NCBI RefSeq assembly: GCF_000980875.1
Contig: NZ_LAYO01000087.1
Location: forward strand, 1-55,255
Direction of reading: 5' to 3'
Source: Leucobacter sp. Ag1
GTDB taxonomy: Bacteria > Actinomycetota > Actinomycetes > Actinomycetales > Microbacteriaceae
DNA length: 55,255 bases
The position numbers were made by a program, and so were the translations under genes. Positions 54,458 through 55,255 of the stretch are shown here, in pieces; positions within the stretch are counted from its first letter, which is position 1; each line of letters starts with the position of its first letter. The notes beneath the pieces are model-generated. The model was not told the DNA's origin. It was given only the letters and a program-made list of their open reading frames with translations, and ran no database searches.

Positions 54458-55255
54458 TCAGCGCGCGTCGAATCGGTCGAGGTTCGAGACCTTGACCCAG
54501 GCTGCGACGAAGTCGCGCACGAACTGCGCTTCGGCGTCGTCGCTCGCGTACACCTCGGCGACGGCGCGCAGTTCGGAGTTCGAGCCGAACACCAGGTCGG
54601 CGCGGGTGCCCGTCCAGCGCCGCTCGCCGCTCGACTCGTCGACGCCCTCGAACGCACGCTGCTGCGGGTCGAGCGCGCGCCACTGCGTGTCGAGGTCGAG
54701 CAGGTTGACGAAGAAGTCGTTCGTCAGTGCGCCCGGGCGGTCGGTGAGCACGCCGTGCTGCGAGCCGTCCCAGTTGGTGCCGATGACCCGGAGGCCGCCG
54801 AGCAGCACCGCCATCTCGGGTGCCGAGAGGGTCAGCAGATTGGCGCGGTCAAGCAGCAGGTGCTCGGCCGGGATGCCGAGGGCCCGTGCGCTCTCGTAGT
54901 TGCGGAAGCCGTCCGCCGCGGGCTCGAGGAACCCGAAGGACTCGACGTCCGTCTGCTCCTGCGCGGCGTCGGTGCGGCCGGGCAGGAAGGGGATCTCGAC
55001 GTCGTGGCCCGCCGCTGCCGCCGCCTGCTGCACGCCGACGTTGCCCGCGAGCACCACCAGGTCGGCGATCGAGACCTCGGCACCGCCCTCGGCGTCGAAC
55101 TCGGCCTTGATCGCCTCGAGCGCGTCGAGCACGCGGCCGAGCTGCTCGGGCCGGTTGGCCTCCCAGCTGCGCTGCGGCTCGAGGCGGATGCGGCCGCCGT
55201 TCGCGCCGCCGCGCTTGTCGCTGCCGCGGAACGACGCGCTCGCCGCCCACGCGGC
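54458..55255 (-). CDS. katG: Catalase-peroxidase, C-terminal part, cut by window edge
   Basis: 266 codons open to the window edge, matching the C-terminal domain of Kat[78 protein letters not shown] and [20 protein letters not shown] are all family-typical. KatG detoxifies hydrogen peroxide and activates isoniazid in mycobacteria; the heme-binding N-terminal half lies outside the window. The C-terminal domain lacks heme but is needed for activity. A strong terminator follows the stop. Confidence 0.96.
   Translation of the reverse strand, partial: AAWAASASFRGSDKRGGANGGRIRLEPQRSWEANRPEQLGRVLDALEAIKAEFDAEGGAEVSIADLVVLAGNVGVQQAAAAAGHDVEIPFLPGRTDAAQEQTDVESFGFLEPAADGFRNYESARALGIPAEHLLLDRANLLTLSAPEMAVLLGGLRVIGTNWDGSQHGVLTDRPGALTNDFFVNLLDLDTQWRALDPQQRAFEGVDESSGERRWTGTRADLVFGSNSELRAVAEVYASDDAEAQFVRDFVAAWVKVSNLDRFDAR

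Overview
The window is GC-rich, densely coding actinobacterial DNA that carries the chromosomal replication origin. On the minus strand it has dnaA-dnaN-recF-dciA-gyrB-gyrA-DUF3566 followed by tRNA-Ile and tRNA-Ala. Diverging on the plus strand are rpmH-rnpA-yidD-yidC-jag-rsmG-parA-parB. crgA, DUF3566, DUF6049, a PIG-L deacetylase, actinobacterial dciA (DUF721) and many leaderless start signatures point to Actinobacteria, probably Microbacteriaceae. A Leucobacter-like genus is a weak inference.

Layout. 1-6900: nadA (cut by the window edge) with its nrtR-type regulator, crgA, a zinc-ribbon rhomboid protease, a cyclophilin, a Nudix hydrolase, an alpha/beta hydrolase and small membrane proteins. 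6947-8452: a secreted subtilisin-like protease behind a palindrome-rich gene-free stretch. 8944-9115: two tRNAs. 9257-20513: the gyrase and replication block, including an unusual 1.3 kb gene-free gap (14287-15592) and oriC (18460-19055). 20913-26030: ribosomal protein L34, RNase P protein, membrane insertase and chromosome partition genes. 26099-33493: SRPBCC protein, thioredoxin system, DUF6049 protein, CCA-adding enzyme, PIG-L deacetylase. 33638-35355: rpsF-ssb-rpsR-rplI behind a leader that can hide the ribosome binding site. 35877-37256: dnaB. 37378-46115: membrane proteins, an acetyltransferase remnant, siderophore-interacting protein, LssY-type protein, purB, lipoprotein, GNAT, phosphatase, holin-like and TPR membrane proteins. 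46120-51280: aminotransferase and a branched-chain-type 2-oxoacid dehydrogenase (E1a, E1b, E2). 51388-53428: methionine salvage (mtnD and a fused mtnC-mtnB). 53618-55255: aquaporin and the C-terminal part of katG.

The most striking signal is the chromosome segregation system. Five perfect parS cores (GTTTCACGTGAAAC) lie within 7.8 kb. Three are written in frame as VSRET inside an apparent insertion in recF, one sits in the gene-free gap, and one contains the GTG start codon of rsmG. ParA and ParB are encoded about 0.75-2.8 kb past the last site. DnaA-box clusters resembling oriC also occur upstream of dnaA, upstream of dnaB and between crgA and the rhomboid gene, and they share exact 14-15 base strings with oriC.
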